DNA of 9,220 nt from Alphaproteobacteria bacterium MarineAlpha3_Bin3 (GTDB lineage Bacteria > Pseudomonadota > Alphaproteobacteria > Rhodospirillales > Casp-alpha2), in assembly GCA_002938075.1 (NCBI GenBank), contig PTLK01000064.1, positions 1-9,220 on the forward strand, written 5' to 3'. A program made the position numbers and the translations under genes. This document shows positions 1-6,537 of this stretch, one piece after another; position 1 is the stretch's first letter; every line of letters begins with the position of its first letter. The notes under the pieces are model-generated. The model had not been told where the DNA came from. It saw only the letters and a list, made by a program, of their open reading frames with translations, and did no database searches.

Positions 1-336
1 CATGTCATTGGCGTCCGCCGAACCTTGGCCGACGAGCACCCAGGCCTTGCCGCCGATTTGTTCCGGGCTTTCGTCGAGGTGCGTAATCTGGCGATGCGCG
101 AGCATGACCTGACGGCCCGGTCCTCGGCCAACCGGATGCTGCTGCCCTGGTTCGCCGACCAATGGGAGGCTACCAAGGATTTGATGGGGGAGGATTTCTG
201 GCCCTATGGGGTGGCCGAAAACCGGGCCGAGTTGGAAGCCATTTGCCGCTATTCCCATGAACAGAATCTGGGCCGGAAAAGGCTTTCCGTGGAGGCCCTG
301 TTCGCGCCTGAAACCGTTGAATTACCGGGAATCTGA
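1..336 (+). CDS. C-terminal part of a substrate-binding-like protein, 4,5-dihydroxyphthalate decarboxylase family
   Basis: The frame is open from the first base and ends at TGA 334-336, so about 111 C-terminal residues are visible and the start lies outside the window. It begins HVIGVRRTLADEHPG, followed by an amphipathic helix (LFRAFVEV) and a WPYGVAENRAELEA / RYSHEQ segment. It closes with a VEALFAPETVE tail. I recognise this ending from proteins annotated as 4,5-dihydroxyphthalate decarboxylase (Pht5-like). These have a periplasmic-binding-protein fold related to ABC transporter substrate-binding proteins, and many members are probably not decarboxylases. Neither catalytic residues nor a signal peptide can be judged from the fragment. 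A TTG at 25 could be mistaken for the start, but the family-typical HVIGVRR lies upstream of it, so the gene is truncated by the window edge. It is probably not in the clpS transcript, since 245 bp separate them. Family fairly sure; substrate unknown. Confidence 0.8.
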   Translation, partial: HVIGVRRTLADEHPGLAADLFRAFVEVRNLAMREHDLTARSSANRMLLPWFADQWEATKDLMGEDFWPYGVAENRAELEAICRYSHEQNLGRKRLSVEALFAPETVELPGI

Positions 337-352
337 CGGTACCTGTGGGGAC

Positions 353-381
353 CCGGGAAAGGACGGAAAAAAACCTCCCGG
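353..381 (+). terminator. Weak hairpin after the first gene, possible terminator
   Basis: CCGGGA (353-358) can pair with TCCCGG (376-381), extended by GG/CC across a small bulge. The loop is A-rich. The sequence after the stem is T-rich (ATTTATGG, then TTTCTTTTTAG up to about 408) but has no clean U-tract directly at the stem. It lies 17 bp past the stop of the preceding gene, where a terminator would be expected. Confidence 0.35.
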
Positions 382-494
382 ATTTATGGTTAAGGTATTT
401 CTTTTTAGATGGTTAGTTGAGACCTGCGGACGGGGAGAGTACGCTCCGTCACTGACATTTGCGGTCCCGGACGCCAGGGTACGATGAACGGAGA

Positions 495-525
495 CTTTCA
501 ACGGGTAAGCTAAATCACCTATATT
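495..525 (+). promoter_or_regulatory. Candidate promoter for clpS-clpA, possibly RpoH-type
   Basis: CTTTCA (495-500) and CCTATATT (518-525) are separated by 17 bp, about 57 bp before the chosen clpS start. The second box fits the CYTATNT form that I recall for alphaproteobacterial heat-shock (sigma-32) -10 elements. It also contains a sigma-70-like TATATT. The first box matches CTTGAA only in part. This is the most A/T-rich stretch of the 337-581 gap. A second, weaker pair sits upstream: TTGAGA 417-422, 17-bp spacer, TACGCT 440-445. Heat-shock control of Clp genes is common, so the location makes sense, but this is motif reading only. Confidence 0.4.
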
Positions 526-581
526 ATCTACGGCACTCAGCTTTGGTTCCACTGGGGACCATGGAAAGCGGGGATAAACCT

Positions 582-947
582 ATGAGCGGTCCGAACGAGC
601 CCGGCAAGCCCCCCATCGACATCGACGACGACGGTCCGGCGACCGGCGTTGCCATCAAGTCGAGGACCAGGACCAAAAAGCCGGCCATGTACAAGGTCCT
701 GATGCTGAACGACGACTACACGCCGATGGAATTCGTCGTCCACGTGCTCGAGCGGTATTTCCAGATGCGCCACGAGGAAGCGACCCGGATCATGCTTCAC
801 GTGCACCAGAAAGGCGTCGGGATCTGCGGCGTCTTCACCTACGAAGTCGCCGAAACCAAGGTCAACCAAGTCATGGACTTCGCCCGCCAGCACCAGCACC
901 CGCTGCAATGCACGATCGAAAAGGACGACGGCGGCGACGAGGATTAA
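582..947 (+). CDS. clpS: ClpS, ATP-dependent Clp protease adaptor
   Basis: This 121-residue protein is the adaptor that captures proteins with destabilising N-terminal residues (N-degrons) and hands them to ClpA for degradation by ClpAP in the cytoplasm. The first 35 or so residues are an acidic, proline-rich flexible extension (PPIDIDDDGPATG), as expected of the part that engages ClpA. The core follows with YKVLMLNDDYTPMEFV, whose NDD forms part of the N-degron pocket. Then come the HVHQKG helix end, GICGVFTYEVAETKV and the closing HPLQCTIEKDD, all close to the E. coli protein. The start at 582 is preferred because GCGGGGA lies 8-9 bases upstream and the length fits the family. An in-frame ATG at 561 and a longer frame from 459 add residues that do not look like ClpS. 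It is first in an apparent clpS-clpA operon, with a 62-bp spacer. Confidence 0.96.
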   Translation: MSGPNEPGKPPIDIDDDGPATGVAIKSRTRTKKPAMYKVLMLNDDYTPMEFVVHVLERYFQMRHEEATRIMLHVHQKGVGICGVFTYEVAETKVNQVMDFARQHQHPLQCTIEKDDGGDED

Positions 948-953
948 GGCCCC

Positions 954-985
954 AGGGGATCAACAAGGGGATCAACAAGGGGGAA
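954..985 (+). repeat. 12-bp tandem repeat in the clpS-clpA spacer
   Basis: AGGGGATCAACA occurs twice back to back (954-965 and 966-977) and is followed by a partial third unit, AGGGGGA (978-984). It fills most of the spacer between the clpS stop and the clpA ribosome site. The repeat is purine-rich and Shine-Dalgarno-like (AGGGG) on the coding strand. It could be a slippage product or could influence clpA translation. Confidence 0.8.
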
Positions 986-1009
986 TGACCGGAAACGGAG
1001 AACGACACC

Positions 1010-3325
1010 ATGCTGTCACGCAACCTCGAACAAACCCTGCACCGGGCCTTGGCCCTGGCCACCGAGCGCAACCACGAATACGCGACCCTGGAACATCTTC
1101 TGCTTTCGTTGACGGAGGACCGGGATTCCGTCGCCGTGCTCAGGGCCTGCGGCGTCGACCTGGAACAGTTGCCTCGGGACCTGACCGACTTCATCGACAA
1201 CGAGCTGTCGGACATCGGCCAGTCGCGGGGCGGCGAGCCGAAGCCCACGGCCGGGTTTCAGCGGGTGGTCCAGCGTGCCGTGATCCATGTCCAGTCCTCG
1301 GGCCGTGAGGAAGTCACCGGCGCCAACGTTTTGGTGGCGTTGTTTTCGGAACGGGAATCCCACGCCGTCTATTTCCTGCAGCTGCACGACATGAGCCGCC
1401 TCGACGCGGTCAACTACATTTCCCACGGCATCGCCAAGGTAACCGGTGAATCGCGCCCGCAGACCGTCCGCGGCGCCGACGAGGATAGCGCCGAGGACAA
1501 GGGAATGCAAAAGGGCGAAGAGGCGCTGGAAGCCTTTTGCGTCAACCTCAACCGCAAGGCCGAGGAAGGCCGCATCGATCCGTTGATCGGCCGCCAGAAA
1601 GAAATCGAGCGCACCATTCAGATCCTTTGCCGCCGCAACAAGAACAATCCCCTTTACGTCGGCGATTCCGGCGTCGGCAAGACGGCCATCGCCGAAGGGC
1701 TGGCGAAACGGATCGTCGACGGGGACGTGCCCGAGGTGCTTTCCGGGGCCACCATCTACTGCCTCGACATGGGGGCGTTGCTGGCCGGAACCCGCTACCG
1801 GGGCGATTTCGAGGAACGGCTGAAAAGCGTGATGACGGAACTGGAGAACACCGAGGGCTCGATCCTGTTCATCGACGAAATCCACACCATCATCGGCGCC
1901 GGCGCCACCAGCGGCGGGTCCATGGACGCGTCGAACATCCTCAAGCCCTCGCTGGCCAGCGGCAAACTGCGCTGCATGGGCTCGACCACGTACAAGGAAT
2001 ACCGCAGCTATTTCGAGAAAGACCGGGCCCTGGCCCGGCGCTTCCAGAAAATCGACATCTACGAGCCGAGCGTCGAGGACACGGTCAAGATCCTGCGCGG
2101 GCTGAAGCCCTATTTCGAGAAATTCCACATGGTCCGCTACACGGCCGAGGCGCTTCGCTCGGCGGTCGAACTGTCGGCGCGCTACATCAACGACCGCAAG
2201 CTGCCCGACAAGGCGCTCGACGTCATCGACGAGGTCGGCGCATCGAGGATGCTGGTGCCGAAAAAGAAGCGCCGCAAGACGGTGACCGTCAGGGACGTCG
2301 AGAAGGTGGTCGCTCAGATCGCCCGCATCCCGCCGAAGAGTGTTTCCGTCGACGACCGCAAGGCGCTTAAAAACCTGAAGCGCGACCTCAAGACCATGGT
2401 TTTCGGCCAGGACGCCGCCATCGAATCCCTGTCCAGCGCCATCAAGCTGTCGCGGGCCGGCCTGCGCGAGCCGGAAAAGCCCGTCGGGTCGTACCTGTTC
2501 TGCGGCCCGACCGGCGTCGGCAAGACCGAGGTGGCACGGCAACTGGCGTTGACCATGGGCGTCGAACTGGTGCGCTTTGATATGTCCGAATACATGGAGC
2601 GCCATTCCGTGTCGCGGCTGATCGGCGCGCCGCCGGGCTACGTCGGCTTCGATCAGGGCGGTTTGCTAACCGACGCCATCGATCACCAGCCCCATTCGGT
2701 GCTGCTCTTGGACGAGATCGAGAAGGCGCACCCGGACCTGTTCAATATCCTGTTGCAGGTGATGGACCACGGCAAGCTCACCGACCACAACGGCAAGAGC
2801 ATCGATTTCCGCAACGTGGTGCTGATCATGACCACCAACGCAGGCGCCGCCGACCTGGTGAAGCCGGCCATCGGCTTTGAGCGCGAAGGGCGCGCCGGCG
2901 ACGAAATGGAAGCCATCGAAAAGATGTTCACGCCGGAATTCCGCAACCGGCTGGATGCGGTCATTCAGTTCAAGTCGCTGCCTCCGGAAGTGGTGGCCAA
3001 GGTCGTCGACAAGTTCATCATGGAGCTCGAGTTGCAGCTCGAAGACCGCAACGTCACCATCGAACTGAACGGCCCGGCCCGCGAAATGCTGGCCAAGAAA
3101 GGCTACGACGAAAAATTCGGTGCCCGGCCGCTGGCCCGGGTGATCCAGGAAAAGATCAAGAAGCCGCTGGCCGAGGAGCTGCTGTTCGGCAAGCTGGCCA
3201 AGGGCGGCGTCGTTTTGGTCAAGGTCAAGAAGAACAAGTTCGTCTTCGAATACCCGGACTCCAAGGCCGCCAAGCTTCCGGTCAAACGCCGCAAGGGCAA
3301 GGTGCCGGTGCTGATCGACCGATGA
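1010..3325 (+). CDS. clpA: ClpA, ATP-binding unfoldase subunit of ClpAP
   Basis: This 771-residue class I AAA+ unfoldase unfolds substrates and threads them into ClpP. E. coli ClpA has 758 residues. The N-domain (about 1-145) has the repeated Clp_N pattern (LEQTLHRALALA, YATLEHLLLSL) that docks ClpS. The first ATPase module has Walker A GDSGVGKT (218-225) and Walker B ILFIDE (285-290). The second has Walker A GPTGVGKT (499-506), Walker B VLLLDE (564-569) and a TPEFRNR arginine-finger segment (641-647). IGF at 621-623 matches the ClpP-docking IGL/IGF loop, which separates ClpA from ClpB. There is no ClpB-type coiled-coil middle domain. The tail after about residue 750 is rich in Lys and Arg (KLPVKRRKGK). 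GGAG about ten bases upstream supports the ATG at 1010. All catalytic motifs appear intact. Confidence 0.98.
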   Translation: MLSRNLEQTLHRALALATERNHEYATLEHLLLSLTEDRDSVAVLRACGVDLEQLPRDLTDFIDNELSDIGQSRGGEPKPTAGFQRVVQRAVIHVQSSGREEVTGANVLVALFSERESHAVYFLQLHDMSRLDAVNYISHGIAKVTGESRPQTVRGADEDSAEDKGMQKGEEALEAFCVNLNRKAEEGRIDPLIGRQKEIERTIQILCRRNKNNPLYVGDSGVGKTAIAEGLAKRIVDGDVPEVLSGATIYCLDMGALLAGTRYRGDFEERLKSVMTELENTEGSILFIDEIHTIIGAGATSGGSMDASNILKPSLASGKLRCMGSTTYKEYRSYFEKDRALARRFQKIDIYEPSVEDTVKILRGLKPYFEKFHMVRYTAEALRSAVELSARYINDRKLPDKALDVIDEVGASRMLVPKKKRRKTVTVRDVEKVVAQIARIPPKSVSVDDRKALKNLKRDLKTMVFGQDAAIESLSSAIKLSRAGLREPEKPVGSYLFCGPTGVGKTEVARQLALTMGVELVRFDMSEYMERHSVSRLIGAPPGYVGFDQGGLLTDAIDHQPHSVLLLDEIEKAHPDLFNILLQVMDHGKLTDHNGKSIDFRNVVLIMTTNAGAADLVKPAIGFEREGRAGDEMEAIEKMFTPEFRNRLDAVIQFKSLPPEVVAKVVDKFIMELELQLEDRNVTIELNGPAREMLAKKGYDEKFGARPLARVIQEKIKKPLAEELLFGKLAKGGVVLVKVKKNKFVFEYPDSKAAKLPVKRRKGKVPVLIDR

Positions 3326-3329
3326 CGAG

Positions 3330-4448
3330 ATGCTGAAGGACTTCCTGGCCGGAGTCCGCGTCATTGATCTGAGCCAGTTTCTTCCCGGTCCCTTCGCCAC
3401 CCAACTGCTCGCCGACATGGGCGCCGAGGTGCTCAAGGTCGAACCGCCCCAGGGCGACCCCCAGCGCCGCTTCAACCCCATTTCCGGACAGCCCTGGTCC
3501 GGTACCGGGCGGTCGCCGTTTTACGACGCCGTCAATGCCGGCAAGACCGTCCTCGCCATCGACCTCAAGTCCGAGGCCGGCAAGGAGGCGTTCGGGACCC
3601 TAGTTGGTGCCGCCGACGTGCTGTTGGAATCATACCGCCCAGGGGTGCTGGAAAGGCTCGGTTTCGGGCCCAGGCGCCTGAAGGACCTAAACCTAAGCCT
3701 CGTCCATTGCGCGCTGTCAGGCTATGGCCAAACGGGGCCCAACAGGCTTTTGGCCGGCCACGACATCAATTACGTTGCCTCCACCGGCGCCTTCAGCGCC
3801 TCGGGTATCCCTGAAAAGCCGGTTTTGACGTGGCCGCCGGCGGCCGATTACGCCAGCGCCCTGCAGGCGGCGCTGACCATCACCGGCGCCCTGGTGGCCC
3901 GAGCCCGCACCGGGAAAGGCGCCCACCTGGACGTCAGCTTGTCGGAATCCATGCTCGCCTGGCAGGCCTTCGGCATGATCGCGGCGGCCGGCGAAGGGCA
4001 AGCCGGGCGCGGCCGGAACCTGCTCAATGGCGGCGCCGCGTGCTACCAGATCTACGCCACCGAAGACGGCCGCTTCATCACCCTGGGCGCGCTGGAGGCC
4101 CATTTCTGGGCCAATTTCTGCGCCGCCGTGGAGCGGCCCGAGTGGACGGAGCGCCAACACGATCCCCTGCCGCAGACGGATTTGATCGCCGAGGCCGCGT
4201 CCCTGATCGGGGCCGAGCCGCTGGCCCACTGGCAGGCGCTGCTCAACGACGTGGATTGCTGCTATTACGCCGTCCTCGATTATGCCGAGGCCAGGGCGGA
4301 CCCCCATGTCAAGGCGCGGGGTCTGGTGACGGAAGGGAAATCAGGAATTGGGGTGTCGTTCGCCGCTTTCGTGGACGGCGAAGGGCCCGAACCGCGCCCG
4401 GCGGTCGAAGACGTCGATCTCGAAACGGCTCTGGAAAGGTGGGGCTAG
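3330..4448 (+). CDS. Family III CoA-transferase fold protein, probable alpha-methylacyl-CoA racemase
   Basis: This 372-residue protein belongs to the CaiB/BaiF family. It opens with the typical GVRVIDLSQFLPGPF, LLADMGAEVLKVE and an NAGKTVLAIDLK segment. Members either transfer CoA between carboxylic acids or racemise 2-methylacyl-CoA esters. Three residues favour racemase: His144 in AGHDINY, Asp173 in ADYASA and Glu256 in GALEAHF. They fall 29 and 83 residues apart, close to the 30 and 85 I recall for His126/Asp156/Glu241 of the mycobacterial racemase MCR. The position of the formyl-CoA transferase nucleophile (Asp169 there) is Glu206 here (SLSES). Length also fits racemases (about 360-380). 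The gene starts 4 bp after the clpA stop, so the two are probably co-translated, although no known partnership links them. Substrate could be a methyl-branched fatty acid, a sterol side chain or something else. Start at 3330 has only a weak ACGAG ribosome site. Confidence 0.85.
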   Translation: MLKDFLAGVRVIDLSQFLPGPFATQLLADMGAEVLKVEPPQGDPQRRFNPISGQPWSGTGRSPFYDAVNAGKTVLAIDLKSEAGKEAFGTLVGAADVLLESYRPGVLERLGFGPRRLKDLNLSLVHCALSGYGQTGPNRLLAGHDINYVASTGAFSASGIPEKPVLTWPPAADYASALQAALTITGALVARARTGKGAHLDVSLSESMLAWQAFGMIAAAGEGQAGRGRNLLNGGAACYQIYATEDGRFITLGALEAHFWANFCAAVERPEWTERQHDPLPQTDLIAEAASLIGAEPLAHWQALLNDVDCCYYAVLDYAEARADPHVKARGLVTEGKSGIGVSFAAFVDGEGPEPRPAVEDVDLETALERWG

Positions 4449-4473
4449 CCCCCGGGAAATCAGCTCTGGGGGC
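4448..4473. terminator. Hairpin between convergent genes
   Basis: GCCCCC (4448-4453) can pair with GGGGGC (4468-4473) around a 14-base loop. It overlaps the last base of the racemase stop and the end of the convergent gene. The perfect palindrome GGGGCTAGCCCC (4441-4452), which contains the TAG stop, overlaps its left arm. Neither strand has a T-tract after the stem, so termination activity is doubtful. It is the only stem visible where the two transcripts meet. Confidence 0.35.
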
Positions 4474-5101
4474 AGTCGATTTCGCCGACCAGTCCGACCC
4501 GGGCCTGGCCCTTGGACGGCACCGGCAGGACCGTGCTGGGGAGCACTTTATAGGCCTGGCGCTGGGCGCTGCCGCCGAGCCGGTTCTGGCGCTCGAGGAG
4601 GACCGCCTTGCAAACCTTGCATTTGTTGACCAGCACCACGCCGCCGGTCCTGGTCTTCTCCAGGTTGACGCAGGCCTTTTCGGTTTTCCTCTTCGGCCCC
4701 GGCTCGACCAGGTTCTTCGACGCCCCGACCTCGCCCCTGCACGCCCTCTCCGACGTCACCCGCGACCGCCCCGGGCCGCGGAACGGGACCGGAAACGTCG
4801 ATTTCGCCGGCACGTTGAAGCTGCGGATCACCGGCACGGCGATGCCCGGGCGCTTGCGGGTGATGCCGACGGTCCGGCAGGCGCCGCAGGAATTGACGAT
4901 GATCTCGCGGCCGCCGGTGGGGATCAGGCGGGTGCAGCGTTGGGCCTTGACGGGGATGGCAAACGGATGCGGAAGGGGGGCAAGCGCTTGGCGCACGGGA
5001 CCGCCCGCCGCGGCGCCGGGAACCGCCGCCAACACAAACGCCACGGCCGCCCACGCCAGCGGACGGCCGCAACGGCCCTTTTCTAGGATCTTGCCCACCA
5101 T
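4460..5101 (-). CDS. Exported protein with two tandem four-cysteine modules, function unknown
   Basis: I do not recognise this 213-residue protein. A short basic N-terminus leads into a hydrophobic stretch (about 15-29) and a GAAAG sequence near residue 32, which reads as a Sec signal peptide, so the mature protein should be periplasmic or secreted. The rest is two copies of one module. Module 1 has Cys56, Cys72, Cys75 and Cys121; module 2 has Cys144, Cys161, Cys164 and Cys210. Spacings are 16/3/46 and 17/3/46. Around the CxxC the copies read VNSCGACRTVGITR and VNKCKVCKAVLLER. Further on, FNVPAKSTFPVPFRG matches YKVLPSTVLPVPSKG. A Lys-rich linker (about 122-143) joins them. Alternating hydrophobic residues suggest beta-sandwich domains with disulfides or bound metal. 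GAGGA six bases before the ATG supports the start. Third codon positions are mostly G/C, as in a real gene. It follows the GNAT-fold gene on the same strand after 93 bp. Confidence 0.85.
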   Translation of the reverse strand: MVGKILEKGRCGRPLAWAAVAFVLAAVPGAAAGGPVRQALAPLPHPFAIPVKAQRCTRLIPTGGREIIVNSCGACRTVGITRKRPGIAVPVIRSFNVPAKSTFPVPFRGPGRSRVTSERACRGEVGASKNLVEPGPKRKTEKACVNLEKTRTGGVVLVNKCKVCKAVLLERQNRLGGSAQRQAYKVLPSTVLPVPSKGQARVGLVGEIDCPQS

Positions 5102-5156
5102 TCAGCGTCCTCAACCGGTGCCGATGGTAGCCCGAATTGGTTAACGGAGAGTGACT

Positions 5157-5184
5157 AAGGGGAAGGCATTTTCAGCCCCCTCTT
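5157..5184 (-). terminator. Bulged hairpin downstream of the GNAT-fold gene
   Basis: Read on the minus strand, AAG-GGG-GGC pairs with GCC-CCC-CTT in nine base pairs, with a one-base bulge on one side and two on the other, around a seven-base loop (TGAAAAT). It starts about 10 bp past the stop of the upstream gene and about 55 bp before the next start. No U-tract follows, so it may be a weak terminator, an attenuator between the two genes or an RNA-stabilising stem. The rest of the 93-bp gap shows no convincing promoter. Confidence 0.35.
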
Positions 5185-5194
5185 TAGTACCCCA

Positions 5195-6367
5195 TTAGCA
5201 CTGGTCCTGGCGGAAGGGGGAGCGGGCCAAAATCATCTTCATTTGGTAGTCGATCTCGCGGCGTTCGCCGGCAATGAAGTGTTCGACGGCGGATTTAAGG
5301 CCCGGATCGGCGATCCAATGGGCCGAATAGGTGAGCCGGGGTAGGTAGCCGCGCTGTACCTTGTGCGGGCCCTGGGCGCCGGCCTCGACCCATTCGAGGC
5401 GGTGGGCAATGGCGTAGTCGATGGCCTGGTAGTAGCAGGCCTCGAAATGGAGGAACTTATAATCGGCCTCCGAGCCCCAGTTGCGGCCGAACAGGGTGTC
5501 CCGGCCGGCCAGGTTCAGCGCCCCGGCCACCGGGCGGTCCCCATCCTCGGCTATGATCAGGACCACGCTTTCGCCCATCCGTTCGCCCAGCAGCGAGAAG
5601 AACTCGCGGTTGAGGTAGCTGGCGCCCCATTTCTTGTCCGAGGTGTCGCGGTAGAAACGGTAAAACGCGTCCCAGTGGGCCTCGGTGATATCGGCCCCGG
5701 AAAGGGCGCGGATATGGAGGCCGTGTTTGGCGACGGCGGCGCGTTCCTTCCTGATCGCCTTCCTCTTGCGCGAATTAAGATCGGCCAGGAAATCGTCGAA
5801 GCTTTCGTAGCCCCGGTTGTGCCAGTGGAACTGCTGGCCGGTGCGCAGCAATAGCCCGTGCTTGCCCAGCCGCTTCCACTCGGCCTCGGTGGGGAAGGTG
5901 ACGTGCAGCGACGAGACACCCAAACGCCTGGCCAGCTTGATCATGGCGGCGGCCAGCGCGTCGGCAAGGTCGTCCTTGACGGCGTCGGTGATGTCGTCGC
6001 GCACCAGAAGGCGGCGCCCGGTCGCCGGGGTGAACGGGATGGCCGACAGCAATTTCGGATAATACCTTCCGCCGGCGCGCTCGTAGGCCTCGGCCCAGCC
6101 CCAGTCGAACACGTATTCGCCGTAGGAATGGCTTTTCAGGTAAAGCGGCGCCGCCGCAATCAGGCCGCCGGCCTCGTCGCGGACGGCCAGGTGGCGGGGC
6201 ATCCAGCCGGTCTCGGCGTTGACGGAGCCCGAATCCTCCATCGCCGACAGGAAACCGTGGCGGCAGAACGGGTTTTCGGCCCCGGCGCAGGCATCCCACT
6301 CGGCCGCCTCGATCTCGGCGATCGAGCCGATGACGTTGACGGTGGTCGGTTCGCGGCCGTCGGGCAT
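5195..6367 (-). CDS. GNAT-fold protein, DUF482/COG3146 'peptidogalycan biosynthesis' family
   Basis: This 390-residue cytoplasmic protein matches my memory of the DUF482 (PF04339, COG3146) family, which has the FemAB/GNAT acyltransferase fold and whose substrate is not established. Family-typical segments appear in order. An N-terminal SIAEIEAAEWDACAG precedes a YVFDWGWAEAYERAG segment (85-99) and KLLSAIPFTPATGRRLL (105-121). QFHWHNRGY (179-187) leads to a strongly basic NSRKRKAIRKER stretch (198-209). RNWGSEADYKFLHFEACYY (295-313) precedes an EAGAQGPHKVQRGY motif (328-341), the most conserved part of the family. The length is normal and nothing looks broken. The ATG at 6365-6367 has no clear ribosome site, and family members often begin near VNVIGSIAEI, so a start about ten codons further in (GTG) is possible. 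It may share a transcript with the downstream cysteine-module gene. Confidence 0.9.
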   Translation of the reverse strand: MPDGREPTTVNVIGSIAEIEAAEWDACAGAENPFCRHGFLSAMEDSGSVNAETGWMPRHLAVRDEAGGLIAAAPLYLKSHSYGEYVFDWGWAEAYERAGGRYYPKLLSAIPFTPATGRRLLVRDDITDAVKDDLADALAAAMIKLARRLGVSSLHVTFPTEAEWKRLGKHGLLLRTGQQFHWHNRGYESFDDFLADLNSRKRKAIRKERAAVAKHGLHIRALSGADITEAHWDAFYRFYRDTSDKKWGASYLNREFFSLLGERMGESVVLIIAEDGDRPVAGALNLAGRDTLFGRNWGSEADYKFLHFEACYYQAIDYAIAHRLEWVEAGAQGPHKVQRGYLPRLTYSAHWIADPGLKSAVEHFIAGERREIDYQMKMILARSPFRQDQC

Positions 6368-6537
6368 GGTCTAGATGTGATGCTTTTGGCGGCCGGAGGC
6401 AAGGGGGGAGTGGGGGGGGTGCTACCATCATTAGCAAAATTTTAATTAATGAAATGCGAGCAGTCCTGTGAAAAGGAGGATGGCTCGTCGTGTTCGAGCA
6501 GGTCTGGGAATAACAGCTAAAGGCGTCTAAAGCCCAC
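6368..6537 (-). promoter_or_regulatory. 170-bp gap, probable promoter region of the GNAT-fold gene
   Basis: An A/T island (about 6431-6450, AAAATTTTAATTAAT) stands out from the GC-rich surroundings and contains a TAAAAT-like -10 on the minus strand (6439-6444). I find no matching -35. Between it and the start codon lies a G-rich plus-strand tract with runs of six (6403-6408) and eight (6412-6419) G. A small stem GCTCG/CGAGC (6483-6487 with 6495-6499) lies some 40-55 bp beyond the RidA stop and could help end that transcript. No gene is visible in the gap. Confidence 0.35.

Noticed and set aside
459..581. N-terminal extension of clpS from the ATG at 459 or 561
   Set aside because: Residues before 582 do not resemble ClpS and would run through the promoter-like region. 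582 has a better placed purine-rich ribosome site.
1016..2605. Long open frame (529 codons) on the minus strand opposite clpA
   Set aside because: It mirrors the intact clpA frame. Long antisense frames are usual in GC-rich coding DNA, and its composition resembles no family I know.
3830..5086. Plus-strand open frame of 418 codons across the racemase end and the cysteine-module gene
   Set aside because: Arg/Gly/Ala-rich translation without recognisable motifs. It overlaps two better supported genes in other frames.
4548..5114. Alternative minus-strand frame over the cysteine-module gene
   Set aside because: Low-complexity Gly/Arg-rich product. The chosen frame has a signal peptide, a ribosome site and an internal duplication.
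6449..6520. 23-codon plus-strand frame with three cysteines
   Set aside because: Too short, no ribosome site before its ATG, and it lies in the leader region of a minus-strand gene.
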